64,000 bases of DNA from Komagataella phaffii GS115 (Eukaryota > Ascomycota > Pichiomycetes > Pichiales > Pichiaceae): the NCBI RefSeq assembly GCF_000027005.1, contig NC_012964.1, positions 930,001 through 994,000 on the forward strand, read 5' to 3'. The stretch's first letter is position 1. Each line of letters begins with the position of its first letter. Of this stretch, positions 35,303-43,726 are shown in pieces. The translations under genes were made by a program, and so were the position numbers. The notes under the pieces were generated by a model. That model was not told the origin of the DNA. It worked only from the letters and a program-made list of their open reading frames with translations, and ran no database searches.

Positions 35303-36538
35303 TTAACTCTTTTTCAAAAGTAGTAAACAAGTATTTTCCAAACTGGTTTCTTCACTCACGTAATGAAACAAGTATGTGGTGTAATTTGTGATTGATGCCC
35401 TTCTTGCTTCATCGATTGTTCTCCTTGCTTTGAGACCTATAATTTTTCTCTCGGCAAGGCTATAACCACTAACGTGATCTTTTCCATCTTGGTCTGATAC
35501 TTCTGGCCTTTTTCCGTTCGTCGCCCACGAACATATTTTGGTCAAAAAGTTAAACTGTTTTTCTGAAATGTCGAAGTTAGAAGATAAGAACTTTTTTGAT
35601 CCTGAAAGTAGGTTATCATAGTGACAGCAATGGCGGCAACATAGTGCTATCAAACAACCTGCCAGTTTGGAATCTGAGACGGTTTTTTCATAATTTTCCA
35701 GACATTGGAGGGTTAGATCTGTTGCTACCCCACACAAATGCTTCGAAACTACGATAAAAGGGTCATTAACGGAGTCCAATCTGCATAGGGCCAAATCTTT
35801 AATATCTATCTTGATTCTTTGACAATCGACATTGCTATGTTCATTCTTGGTGAGTTCTTGGAAGTCCTTCTGGATTTTGGAGTCCATTTTTAGACGAGGT
35901 CTTGTTCTGTCAATCAATGTAAAGCTAGGGTAGCTTTTGTCCTTGTCAAAAACTGATTGGCCAATGTATCTTGATAGTTCTGCTCTCCCACATCCAAACT
36001 CCATATAACGGTACTTTGGACCCAATAACCCATTTTTCTCTAGATGTTGTATCAACGAAGACTGTTGTATGATATGCTTCTTGTTTGTGAGCAAATCTAA
36101 CCGTTGTTGAATCATAATGGAAGAATCTGTATACTCTTTGGTCTCAAGTTCGGGAAATTGCATTTTGTCATAGGAGGATAAGAACTCTTGCAAAAATTGA
36201 CTGAGTTCTCCTTCGTCAAATGAGCGCTCCTTTTGCGATTCAACTTTACCGTTTATATCGTGAACAAACCACGGATCTAGATTGACTTCTTTTTTTTGGA
36301 CTTTGCATTTCTTGATGTGTTTTGCCAGTTTGTGTTTCCAAACAAAGTGTGAGTTATCCAGAGGACAGGGAATTCTCTGGTTATTGGCGTCTTCTAAGGA
36401 CATATGTTCAGCACAGAACTTTTGATCTATCTTTCTCGTCATGGCACAGTTTCGCTTCTTATTTACCAGGAAGAACTGGCACTGAGGTCTTTCCTCATTT
36501 TTCCTCTTCCTCTTCTTACCTGAATCCTCTTCTGTCAT
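35303..36538 (-). CDS. TRM13: tRNA 2'-O-methyltransferase Trm13
   Basis: The 411-residue protein starts at the ATG 36536-36538 (MTEEDSGKK); an apparent start two codons upstream is TTG. A CCCH-type finger (CQFFLVNKKRNC, then FCAEH) lies at about 22-45. It is followed by a U11-48K-like CHHC finger (CPLDNSHFVWKHKLAKHIKKC minus its final residue) at about 58-78. The methyltransferase domain holds YMEFGCGRAELSRYIG, and a CLIALCCRHCCHY block follows. Trm13 methylates the 2'-O of nucleotide 4 in several tRNAs. It is convergent with TMA19. Confidence 0.9.
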   Translation of the reverse strand: MTEEDSGKKRKRKNEERPQCQFFLVNKKRNCAMTRKIDQKFCAEHMSLEDANNQRIPCPLDNSHFVWKHKLAKHIKKCKVQKKEVNLDPWFVHDINGKVESQKERSFDEGELSQFLQEFLSSYDKMQFPELETKEYTDSSIMIQQRLDLLTNKKHIIQQSSLIQHLEKNGLLGPKYRYMEFGCGRAELSRYIGQSVFDKDKSYPSFTLIDRTRPRLKMDSKIQKDFQELTKNEHSNVDCQRIKIDIKDLALCRLDSVNDPFIVVSKHLCGVATDLTLQCLENYEKTVSDSKLAGCLIALCCRHCCHYDNLLSGSKKFLSSNFDISEKQFNFLTKICSWATNGKRPEVSDQDGKDHVSGYSLAERKIIGLKARRTIDEARRASITNYTTYLFHYVSEETSLENTCLLLLKKS

Positions 36539-36698
36539 TGACAAGCGTCTTGTGTGTTATAAGGAAGGAAGAAAAAGATTCCTAGAACAAAGAGAGGAAC
36601 AAGCGTCAAGCAAATGGTGATGTCGGATGTCAGTTACAACTAGGGCCTTGGGGAGATCTGCATCAGATACAAGACAATATTATATTCTTAGCACATAC

Positions 36699-37676
36699 TT
36701 AATGACCCTTTACGTAGGTGGCCGCAAACCTTTTGTCTAGGTACTCCTTAGAGGTGATAAGCTTGGTAATTTTTCTATCTCTTTGGCTTACGATTGGACT
36801 AGGAATTGGCTCCAGGACAACATTGTTGTCAGCGTTCACAAAAAAGACGATGGAATACCGATCTTTGCTAACAGTACTGGATGGAAACTTGACCCTGTGC
36901 ATGGTGGATTTCAAAAGACCGCAAGTCCAATAGCTGAGCTGATCCGCAATGTTTACAATGATAGGCGCAGCCTTACCGGGATACTTGGAGGGTATATAGG
37001 GCACCGGCTGCCATTGATTTTTCAGGTAAAGCTCAAGGCCTTCCTGGTTCTCCTGCTGAAACAGTAGTGTCACAGTTCCGTAGTCTGTGTGGGCACCAGC
37101 TCTAATTGGTTCATTCGCATCTAGAGATGAAACGGAGGGATACCTCAGAAATCTCAAGGTGGTAATAGACTCTTCGTCCGGAAGGTGCCTTTGCAAAAAC
37201 CAGTCATGCCCACCTTTGGCCGGATCGATTTCTAGAGCCATTGCGAGTAGCTTAAGCAATGCGATTGAGAGATCGTACAGCTTCTTGGAAGTGGACTCTA
37301 GTAACCTTCTGTTTTCATTTTCTTCAAATATTTCTGGCAAAGGAGATTGAACGTAATTTTTCCTGTATGAAAGTCAAAGTCTCCAAAATTCGAAGGCTTC
37401 CTTTGGGTCTCCCTTCACTTGGGTGTCAGGATCTAGCATCTCCTGATGGTAGGCAGTGTATCCCCTGTCGTTGCTATCAATCGGAAACTTCTCCTTCGTA
37501 TCAGTATCTAGCTTAAAGAATTCAGAACTGAGATTGAAAAGCTGTTCGACTTCGACAGAAGAAAAATCATGACCATCAATGTACAAGAATCCTTGGGTCA
37601 CCGCGGCATCCAATAGCTCTTTTGCGTTACCCTGGTTCAAAGTGGAAATGTCTACGACTTTTAGTGGTGTACTCAT
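36699..37676 (-). pseudogene. 2-oxoglutarate/Fe(II) oxygenase gene with two compensating frame breaks
   Basis: Two ORFs in the same frame (37676-37374 and 37340-36699) together encode an isopenicillin-N-synthase-like oxygenase of about 325 residues, but a TGA at 37374-37376 separates them. Between a TTTT run (minus strand, 37385-37388) and an AAAAA run (37357-37361) the conserved family sequence FGDFDFHTGK is readable only in another frame. One extra T and one missing A would explain this. Downstream, the iron and 2OG residues are intact: HTD in GAHTDYGTV, the distal histidine in TMHRV and RYS. It could be two assembly errors in homopolymers, a strain-specific null allele, or a young pseudogene. 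The substrate is unknown. Confidence 0.75.
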
Positions 37677-38186
37677 GGCAAGTTAATACGACAAGACAAC
37701 AGCCTGATGATGAGGTCCTTTATATAGATCTTGTAGAGCTCAATCTTCCAGGACACAGCCTATCTTAGATCGTTTAATCTGTCCTCCTTGATAATTCACC
37801 TCGAAAAATATGGGCGTAGATAAGATAGACCCCAAAGAGGAAAGTGTTCGACCGACGGGAATCGGTTGTGGAGTTAGAACTTCCAAAATTGAAATATTCA
37901 AGGGGGTAGCGCTCACTGACATTGAGGATTATCGCCAGGCTCTGAGTTTGAATAACAGATAAGATCATCGCCTTGCCAATCTGTCGCAACTCCCTGCACT
38001 TAAATGGTTACACTTAGATAGCTGAGGAGACAAGATCAGATCTGTGATGCACTCGCATTATCATTCGTCCAATCTATTCACTGGCTAAGTTCTCCACAAT
38101 CAAGAACAAACGCCTTTGAACCTACGTTGAAATATCGCACAGTTAAAACATGAAACACGTTGTTTTTTTCTTCATACACAAGTAGC
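37677..38186. other. Upstream region of the oxygenase gene
   Basis: These 510 bp hold the oxygenase promoter and the 3' end of the small mitochondrial-protein gene. GATAAG words occur at 37819-37824 and 37958-37963, and a palindrome lies at 37851-37866. A 60-codon ATG-led ORF on the minus strand (37922-37740) overlaps these sites and has no recognised homologue; it is not called as a gene. Confidence 0.4.
37851..37866. promoter_or_regulatory. ACCGA-N6-TCGGT palindrome upstream of the oxygenase
   Basis: ACCGACGGGAATCGGT is an inverted repeat with five-base arms around a six-base spacer (CCG-N8-CGG at its core). It lies 175 bp upstream of the oxygenase ATG. Such CCG/CGG pairs are typical targets of Zn2Cys6 factors. 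Binding is inferred. Confidence 0.35.
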
Positions 38187-38498
38187 TCATTTTTTAGATT
38201 CAAGGACCCTGACCTGGGTTTCCAAATTCCTGATCGATTTTTGCAGAGCAAGAACATCCGAAAGCACCAAGTCACTGGAGTTCTTGTATTCGTTCAAAAG
38301 ATAGTAGTAACCAGCGACCCCAGTGATGGTAGTTCCAAGGAGAAATCCAAATAGTCCTCCTTTCAGACTGGAAGTTTTTCTGGGAGCAACCTCCGTGGAG
38401 TAGCAACGAATTGCGTTGGAAGATCTGACAGCAGCTCTGGAAACTAGAGAAATCATAATATTATGGATGATGGGTGTTCTTTGGACTTTTTTAAGCAT
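38187..38498 (-). CDS. Small mitochondrial membrane protein
   Basis: The 103-residue protein has a basic, Ser/Arg-rich N-terminus (SRAAVRSSNAIRCYS) typical of a mitochondrial presequence. One membrane span lies at about 48-66 (GLFGFLLGTTITGVAGYYYLL), then a short C-terminal helix LVLSDVLALQKSIRNLE. An alternative start at M15 (38456) would place the presequence at the very N-terminus and is plausible. It may be the counterpart of yeast Mrx7/YNL211C, but that is recalled weakly. Function unknown. Confidence 0.65.
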   Translation of the reverse strand: MLKKVQRTPIIHNIMISLVSRAAVRSSNAIRCYSTEVAPRKTSSLKGGLFGFLLGTTITGVAGYYYLLNEYKNSSDLVLSDVLALQKSIRNLETQVRVLESKK

Positions 38499-38611
38499 TG
38501 CGATTTGCTAAGGAAATCGATGAGAAATGAGAGCACTACAATTCGCGTGTGGTGGAGGGAGGTTGGATGTCTAATACTAACCTATATACCTGTATTTCAG
38601 TCAACTGGTGA

Positions 38612-40174
38612 TCAAGTCAAGGTGGCGTTATCTTGATGTTGATGTTTTTTTTGGTTGTAAATACGTCCCTGAACTTGGACGTATAGGCAGGTAATTCCGC
38701 CGATAACAAGGGTGACAAGAACTAAAATAATGTTCAGAGGAACAGGATTCATTTTGAAAGTAGTGTGCGTAGCTTGGTCCAAAAACTTCTGGCCGAAGTT
38801 GAACATTCCTGATATCGTCATGATAGCTCCGTAAACGGTTCCAAAAGTCTCAAATCCGAAAACCTTGGCGCAGTAATCTGAGATCGTGGTATAGAAAAAT
38901 GGTCTGTAGGCGGCAAATATCAACACGTTGAGAACACCCAGAGGGAAGCTGCCCACAAGACCCAAAACTCCAATTATAAGCGAAACAACTAACAACGCTG
39001 TTAGAACAACAATGGTGGGACAGTGGTCCAAAAATAAACCCACAAATGGAATAGATAGAACTCCGCCTAAGGGTAGGGCAATATCGAATATGCTGTTGAG
39101 CTTTTCTGCCAGCTCGGGAGAGTTGAAAAGATAAGCATACTGAGAGTGCACGGTTGCGACAAAATAATTCAATCTCAACATCTGAATTGTGGAAAACAGA
39201 CACATCAACAAGAACCAATAAGTTCTGAATTGGTATTGAGATGGGAATCCGTGTAAGATTCCAAAAACACTATTAGTCTGTTTACGAGCTTCCTCTTCAG
39301 CTTCTTCTGCATAAGCTGTTTTCATAGCGTCACCAAGCGAATCTTTTCTTTGGAATTTTGAGCCTACAGCCTCCAATTCATTTGCCACAGATTGTCTGAC
39401 TGGTAGAAGTGTTGTTGTCTCTGTAGGAGGGGGAGCTGAACGGCCAGACATGATAGCTGCGGGTGGTGTCAGATACGAATCTCCTTCCATCACAAATATT
39501 TGTGCAAGTGTAATAAAGGTAGGAACAACTAGGTACAGTTTGAAAAAGTTTTGGATAGTAAAAGCTGGATCTTTAAGGAAAGACAATTGGTAAAACAAAA
39601 ATACTGCCGACGAGGCATCAAATGCTCCCGTGAGCAAAGCTAAAACGGAACCAGATTTCTTTGGAAAAGCGTTTGATAACTGAAAACTAGAAATATAAGC
39701 AAATGGGCCTCCCAATGCCATAAATCCGTATCCAAACAAATAAGGGTCGAAAAGTGTGATGGAATCTGAATAAATAAAGATAGAACAGGAAATAAATAGG
39801 AAACAAGCACCCAGCAATCCACAGACTCTAGGACCGTAAGAGTCCAAAGTTCTTCCAATGATCAGAGCGGTCAAGTTTGTCAAAACGGCACCAACGGTGA
39901 ACATCATATTCAACTTTAAGTCCTGTTCTGTACATTTGGCCAATCCCAATTTACCTTGTTGCACGCTAATTGAGCCAGACGATTGAGCAATGGTGTCAAT
40001 TAGAGAAGTGGTGGAGTTTGTTAACGGACAAATATCTTCGTAAATGTGTTGTTGAACCAAAACTGGCTTAAGAGCTGCAAACCCAAAAATTGGCCCTCCT
40101 GAAAAGAGACACCATAAGATGGCACAGCTGACTTGGGCCAATCTTTTATTCCGTGGTACTTGGAAGTAAAACAT
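38612..40174 (-). CDS. Major-facilitator transporter, Fmp42/SLC43-like
   Basis: The 520-residue protein starts at the ATG 40172-40174 (MFYFQVPRNK); a 66-codon extension begins with TTG and lies in the promoter. It has about 12 membrane spans with a long central loop at about 250-330. The ILWCLFSGGPIFGFAALKPVL opening minus its last residues, and the TLDSYGPRVCG loop between spans 2 and 3, fit the Fmp42/SLC43 branch. Fmp42 was found in yeast mitochondria or vacuolar membrane surveys; its substrate is not established. Two Zn2Cys6-type palindromes lie upstream. Confidence 0.75.
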   Translation of the reverse strand: MFYFQVPRNKRLAQVSCAILWCLFSGGPIFGFAALKPVLVQQHIYEDICPLTNSTTSLIDTIAQSSGSISVQQGKLGLAKCTEQDLKLNMMFTVGAVLTNLTALIIGRTLDSYGPRVCGLLGACFLFISCSIFIYSDSITLFDPYLFGYGFMALGGPFAYISSFQLSNAFPKKSGSVLALLTGAFDASSAVFLFYQLSFLKDPAFTIQNFFKLYLVVPTFITLAQIFVMEGDSYLTPPAAIMSGRSAPPPTETTTLLPVRQSVANELEAVGSKFQRKDSLGDAMKTAYAEEAEEEARKQTNSVFGILHGFPSQYQFRTYWFLLMCLFSTIQMLRLNYFVATVHSQYAYLFNSPELAEKLNSIFDIALPLGGVLSIPFVGLFLDHCPTIVVLTALLVVSLIIGVLGLVGSFPLGVLNVLIFAAYRPFFYTTISDYCAKVFGFETFGTVYGAIMTISGMFNFGQKFLDQATHTTFKMNPVPLNIILVLVTLVIGGITCLYVQVQGRIYNQKKHQHQDNATLT

Positions 40175-40547
40175 AGTGTTTAGAAATGAATGTTCAACCT
40201 TGAGGTTTTTTTTCAATGTACTTAGTTGAAAATAGGAAGGGAACGATGATGGGGTTGTATGAAAGTTGAATGGAGTGTGATAAGGATATCGTAATGCGCG
40301 AACTTCCGAGTTAATGCATAAGTGTTGTAAAAAAAAAGATACAATTAACAGATAGGGAGGGATTGCCGGCAATTGCCGCTGTGATGAAGTCGAACCCTTT
40401 TTCTTCTATTGGAGGTAGAGTCACCAGTCACTGAATGGCTCTGCGCTGGAAAAGTCATCGTTCTAGTTTTGTTGTCTTTCCATTTTGGTCGGATTATACC
40501 GTATTCCGGAGCTGTCAAGCCCCCCTCGGACATATCCGACTATTTTC
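40175..40547. other. Upstream region of the Fmp42-like gene
   Basis: These 373 bp separate the transporter start from the stop of the Arl8-like gene. The region holds CGG-N6-CCG palindromes near 40490-40538. A frame reaching into it from the transporter is shadow, since it opens with TTG. Confidence 0.5.
40490..40538. promoter_or_regulatory. Pair of CGG-N6-CCG palindromes upstream of the transporter
   Basis: Two inverted repeats with the same spacing occur: CGGATTATACCG at 40490-40501 and CGGACATATCCG at 40527-40538. A TCCGGA palindrome lies between them at 40505-40510. CGG-N6-CCG is the target geometry of Ppr1-type Zn2Cys6 activators. They are 316-364 bp upstream of the transporter ATG. Two same-spaced copies within 50 bp are unlikely by chance, but the bound factor is unknown. 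Confidence 0.5.
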
Positions 40548-41453
40548 TTATGGTCTTGAGTCCATTTCTCCAAGTATCCAGTCTATGATGTCAGGTATAT
40601 CATCACCTTCTTTGATACTGGTTAGGAAAATGGCGAAATCCCGATCTAGCTCTCTTGTAAGGGGTTGAAGAGATTCTGATGCATTTGTAGTAGTTGCAGT
40701 GGATTCGTCCAACTTCACGGATATGGACATATCCGGGTGTAATTCAAGACCCAAGAACTCTGCGAATATATTGATTCTGCCATACAACTGTTTTCTCAGT
40801 GAGGATATGCTTCTCGATGACCGAATCGAGAACCCGCTAGATTCCGGCTGGGCATCTGCTAAGTAATCAGGAATTTGGTCCCTATTGGAGTAAAACTTAC
40901 CTAAAAAATTTCTATTTTTGGTACTAGATTGTGAGGCCTGGATATCTGATAGCTTGACGCCTAGAAACGTTGAATTTTCAGTCACTTCGTCGATCTTATT
41001 GCCGATGACAACCATGGGAGTTTGGTCGGCCTCAGTATCAAATAGTACCTCTCTGAATAACTTTCTAGCCGCCGGCAAGCTGAACTTATCACTAACGTCA
41101 ATGACAAACACCAACGCCTGGATATCCTTGTTGAATGGAGTTATGTTATGGCAACAGAACGATGGCTTGATGGAGTCGGCACTCCTGTAGTACTTGAGCC
41201 ATTCGGCTCGTAGCAACCTTTTTTGTCCACCAAGATCTATCAGCTTCAGTTTGTAGTTGCTATTGTTGATGTGCTTGTAGATGGTCGTTGTAATTGCTGA
41301 AAACGTGGGGATTGAGTTTCGAGAGAAGGGTTTCCCGATAACTGCGTTGACAAAGCTGGTCTTGCCGCTATTTGCCAAACCCATCACAATGACATCTAAT
41401 TGAGAATAGGATTCAAACCAGCGGCGGAAAAACTGCCACCAAGATGAGGACAT
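40548..41453 (-). CDS. Arl8-like small GTPase with insertions
   Basis: The 301-residue protein has an Arf/Arl GTPase core with P-loop G25-LANSGKT32, the IPT50 switch-1 segment, switch-2 DLGGQ (73-77) and GNKID (151-155). Its N-terminus WWQFFRRWFES and GLANSGKTSFVNAVIG-like context resemble Arl8 (GLQYSGKTTFVNVI). It is longer than normal Arl8 (about 186). An insertion of about 15 residues follows switch 2, and a Ser-rich insertion of about 85 residues follows the NKID motif. The final helix DIPDIIDWIL matches the family end. Arl8 acts in lysosome/vacuole positioning and is absent from S. cerevisiae. Another Arl branch is possible. Confidence 0.72.
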   Translation of the reverse strand: MSSSWWQFFRRWFESYSQLDVIVMGLANSGKTSFVNAVIGKPFSRNSIPTFSAITTTIYKHINNSNYKLKLIDLGGQKRLLRAEWLKYYRSADSIKPSFCCHNITPFNKDIQALVFVIDVSDKFSLPAARKLFREVLFDTEADQTPMVVIGNKIDEVTENSTFLGVKLSDIQASQSSTKNRNFLGKFYSNRDQIPDYLADAQPESSGFSIRSSRSISSLRKQLYGRINIFAEFLGLELHPDMSISVKLDESTATTTNASESLQPLTRELDRDFAIFLTSIKEGDDIPDIIDWILGEMDSRP

Positions 41454-41586
41454 ATGCTACTGGATTGAAATTTGTAGGTACCCGATCCGAGATGGGCTGG
41501 GTAAGAAGCGCGCGATCTTTCAACTGATACCGATACCCGTGCAGAGTAGACAGACGACCCCTTGTAGCTTCTCTGCCCAGTCGAAC

Positions 41587-42120
41587 ATGAGCGTCGTTCC
41601 CATCAGCCAAGAAGCGGCCAATAAGAAGAAGCAGAAAAAAATAGACGATGTGAAGTTTCCGAAGATATTCAAGAAGTCTGTTGACTTGAAGATGGTTGAT
41701 TTGGAAGTGATCAATAGCTGGGTCAAGGGTACCATTGAAAAGTTGCTAGGAACTGACGATGACATTGTTATCAATTTTATAAACGAGATGCTCGTAGATG
41801 AGCTTGATATCAAAGAGATATATCTCCAGCTAAAGGGGTTTTTGGAGGATCAAACGCTCCCCTTCTGCACAGAATTGTGGGAATTGCTTCTTGAAGCACA
41901 GGAGTCACGAGATGGGATTCCAGAAAAACTGAAAAAAAATCACAATAGGATTGTCAATGCAAATAGACCCAGATCAGGCCGTTATACGGACAGAAGGGTT
42001 CGTAGTGACTCCCGATATCGAAGGCATTATAGAGAGGATGGTGAGACACGAGCTAGAGTTGGAGATACCAAGAGGAATGAAAGAAGTCATAGGGACTACA
42101 GTCCGTCCAGAAGATCCTGA
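41587..42120 (+). CDS. PWI-domain splicing-type protein (SRm160/SRRM1-like)
   Basis: The 177-residue protein starts at the ATG 41587-41589 (MSVVPISQEA); the frame further upstream opens with GTG. A PWI domain spans about 25-115, with VINSWVKGTIEKLLGTDD and FINEML, then LQLKGFLEDQT and LWELLLEAQESRDGIP. These match the SRRM1-type PWI, which binds RNA or DNA. An Arg-rich tail (RRVRSDSRYRRHYR, SPSRRS) follows, like a short RS region. Such proteins act in pre-mRNA splicing or 3'-end processing in the nucleus. It shares a 133-bp divergent promoter with the Arl8-like gene. Confidence 0.8.
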   Translation: MSVVPISQEAANKKKQKKIDDVKFPKIFKKSVDLKMVDLEVINSWVKGTIEKLLGTDDDIVINFINEMLVDELDIKEIYLQLKGFLEDQTLPFCTELWELLLEAQESRDGIPEKLKKNHNRIVNANRPRSGRYTDRRVRSDSRYRRHYREDGETRARVGDTKRNERSHRDYSPSRRS

Positions 42121-42161
42121 TAATATCTACCCTAGTGTGTTATAACTTTTCTTAAATCGAA

Positions 42162-42191
42162 AAGCTTTTCTTTGTGTCAAGAAGGAAGCTT
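42162..42191. other. AAGCTT-bounded hairpin 3' of the PWI gene
   Basis: AAGCTTTTCTT and AAGAAGGAAGCTT form an imperfect stem around a short loop, 41 bp after the PWI-gene stop, followed by a T run. It may be a 3'-end structure. The role is not known in eukaryotes, so confidence is low. Confidence 0.25.
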
Positions 42192-42850
42192 TTTTCAAGT
42201 ACATCATAGGATTTTGCATAGGAGTTAGTATTGACAGAAAAGTCATTTGACAATATAAATATGATAAATGTAATAAATATTAATACTATTGAAAAGAGCG
42301 TCCTGAGTGCTGGAAATATATTTTAATTATAATAATAAAATACTTTTACTTCATTTTATAATACTTAATATTCCTGACTACTACTCCTAACAGTAGAAAG
42401 GAGAAACAAAAAGGAGGAGTATTCAATCAATGGGCTGTTTTCACACTTGAGTCAGCTCCATCCATATCCTTTCATCTTTGCCTCACAGAATGGAGCCGAT
42501 AACGACAAGTCTCCTTCCAAGTTTCCCTGCCAAGGAGGTTCCTACCAAACTCTTTTTGCGCGACTTAAACTGACCCCTACGAAGTAAATCTAAGTTCAAC
42601 TGCCAATGCAACTAGTTGGTGCCGAATGAAGAACCAACTTTCAACCATTAAGCTTTGCTATTTTTATGCCAGCCTCAAATATCCACTAATTTAACCAAAC
42701 TTTTGTTATAAGTTGTTCCAACATCCTCGGGTGGATAACGGGCAATCATCCATCCCCATCCCCCTTCAGGGCCTCCACTCTGGTTGCTCGCCTCCACCCT
42801 CAATAAAGACATCCTGCAGCGATAATTAGTTACCATGCATTACCAACGGC

Positions 42851-42859
42851 ATGAGTCAT
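42851..42859. promoter_or_regulatory. ATGAGTCAT Gcn4-type site
   Basis: ATGAGTCAT is the perfect 9-bp Gcn4 target, 868 bp upstream of the subtilisin ATG. Another TGAGTCA lies at 42448-42454. Amino-acid starvation control of a secreted protease is plausible, but the distance is long for yeast. Confidence 0.35.
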
Positions 42860-43674
42860 TCGATTATCCAGCTACGCAGGAAGAGAAAAGATCTGGATCT
42901 AATCTAAACCATCAAGCCCCGCAGAGGCTGATAAATACAGCGATGTTCATCTTACAGAGTACGTTCTGCCGCCTACAAATGAACTGGCACCGAGACCCTT
43001 ACTCCATACAAACTTCGATGCGTTTGCTGAAATTTCGTAAAGTAGTTTGAAACGACCAAGTTCGACAGAGCTGATCGTAAGGTAAACTACGCGGAGAATG
43101 CTCCTTCCGTTTTACTGTACCCTTATCCACAGACGGTAAACCACCACCTTATGTCTTCTTATTCACTTGTAATTGGCCGTATTCCAACCAAGTTGCACCA
43201 ATGGCATTCTGATAACTGAAAGAAAACCCCAATTGGCAATCACCGACAGATCCTTTTGGTAATTTGAATCTTTACTAAAACGCGACGATTCGTCCGAAAA
43301 GTTCACCTATCGGTCTTTAACACGCTTCTTATGTGGCTCTTGCAGGAGAGATATTTTTGTTTTCCTAATGTCCATCAATCGTTCTGCCGATGTCCCCTTT
43401 TACGCAGCCGCTACTGATGCAGATATTTTCGCAACCCCTGAAATTATTTAATTGACTTGGTGTTTATTGTCAATACTACGCGCTCGCAGCTACCTGCATG
43501 ATAACGTTGAACATTACCCTTGAAATATCGACATTATGTCTCCATTGGATAGAAGCCACGCAACGCAATATTCATATAGGACCCAGCCAACAATAATAAG
43601 CTGATGCGATGCATGCGGTTGAGCTATTGGATATTCACGCAGACGAGCAGACCAAACATGAAATAATTTCATTT

Positions 43675-43681
43675 TATAAAA
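43675..43681 (+). promoter_or_regulatory. TATA box of the subtilisin gene
   Basis: TATAAAA lies 46 bp upstream of the ATG at 43727. The sequence is canonical. TATA promoters in yeasts tend to be regulated genes. Confidence 0.5.
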
Positions 43682-43726
43682 GAACCTTACCCTAGGAATT
43701 CATACTTTCTTTAATCCCAAGGTTTG

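Larger units (their letters stand above)
42121..43726. other. 1.6 kb region upstream of the subtilisin gene
   Basis: The region includes an AT-rich stretch at 42240-42375. It has TGAGTCA Gcn4-type sites at 42448-42454 and 42851-42859. A 71-codon ATG-led ORF lies at 42835-43050, with a second frame open over its right half. A TATAAAA at 43675-43681 lies just upstream of the subtilisin start. No recognised gene is present. Such a long upstream region suggests elaborate control of the subtilisin gene. Confidence 0.5.

Noticed and set aside
37341..37410. Intron in the oxygenase gene
   Set aside because: No plausible GT-AG with branch site, and conserved family residues lie within the supposed intron in another frame.
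37740..37922. 60-codon ORF upstream of the oxygenase
   Set aside because: Starts with ATG but no homologue or context, and overlaps promoter palindromes.
40720..40745. Palindrome CGGATATG...CATATCCG inside the Arl8-like gene
   Set aside because: Lies in coding sequence, so codon content can explain it.
42240..42375. AT-rich stretch as replication origin
   Set aside because: No recognised origin consensus; AT-richness alone is common in yeast intergenic DNA.
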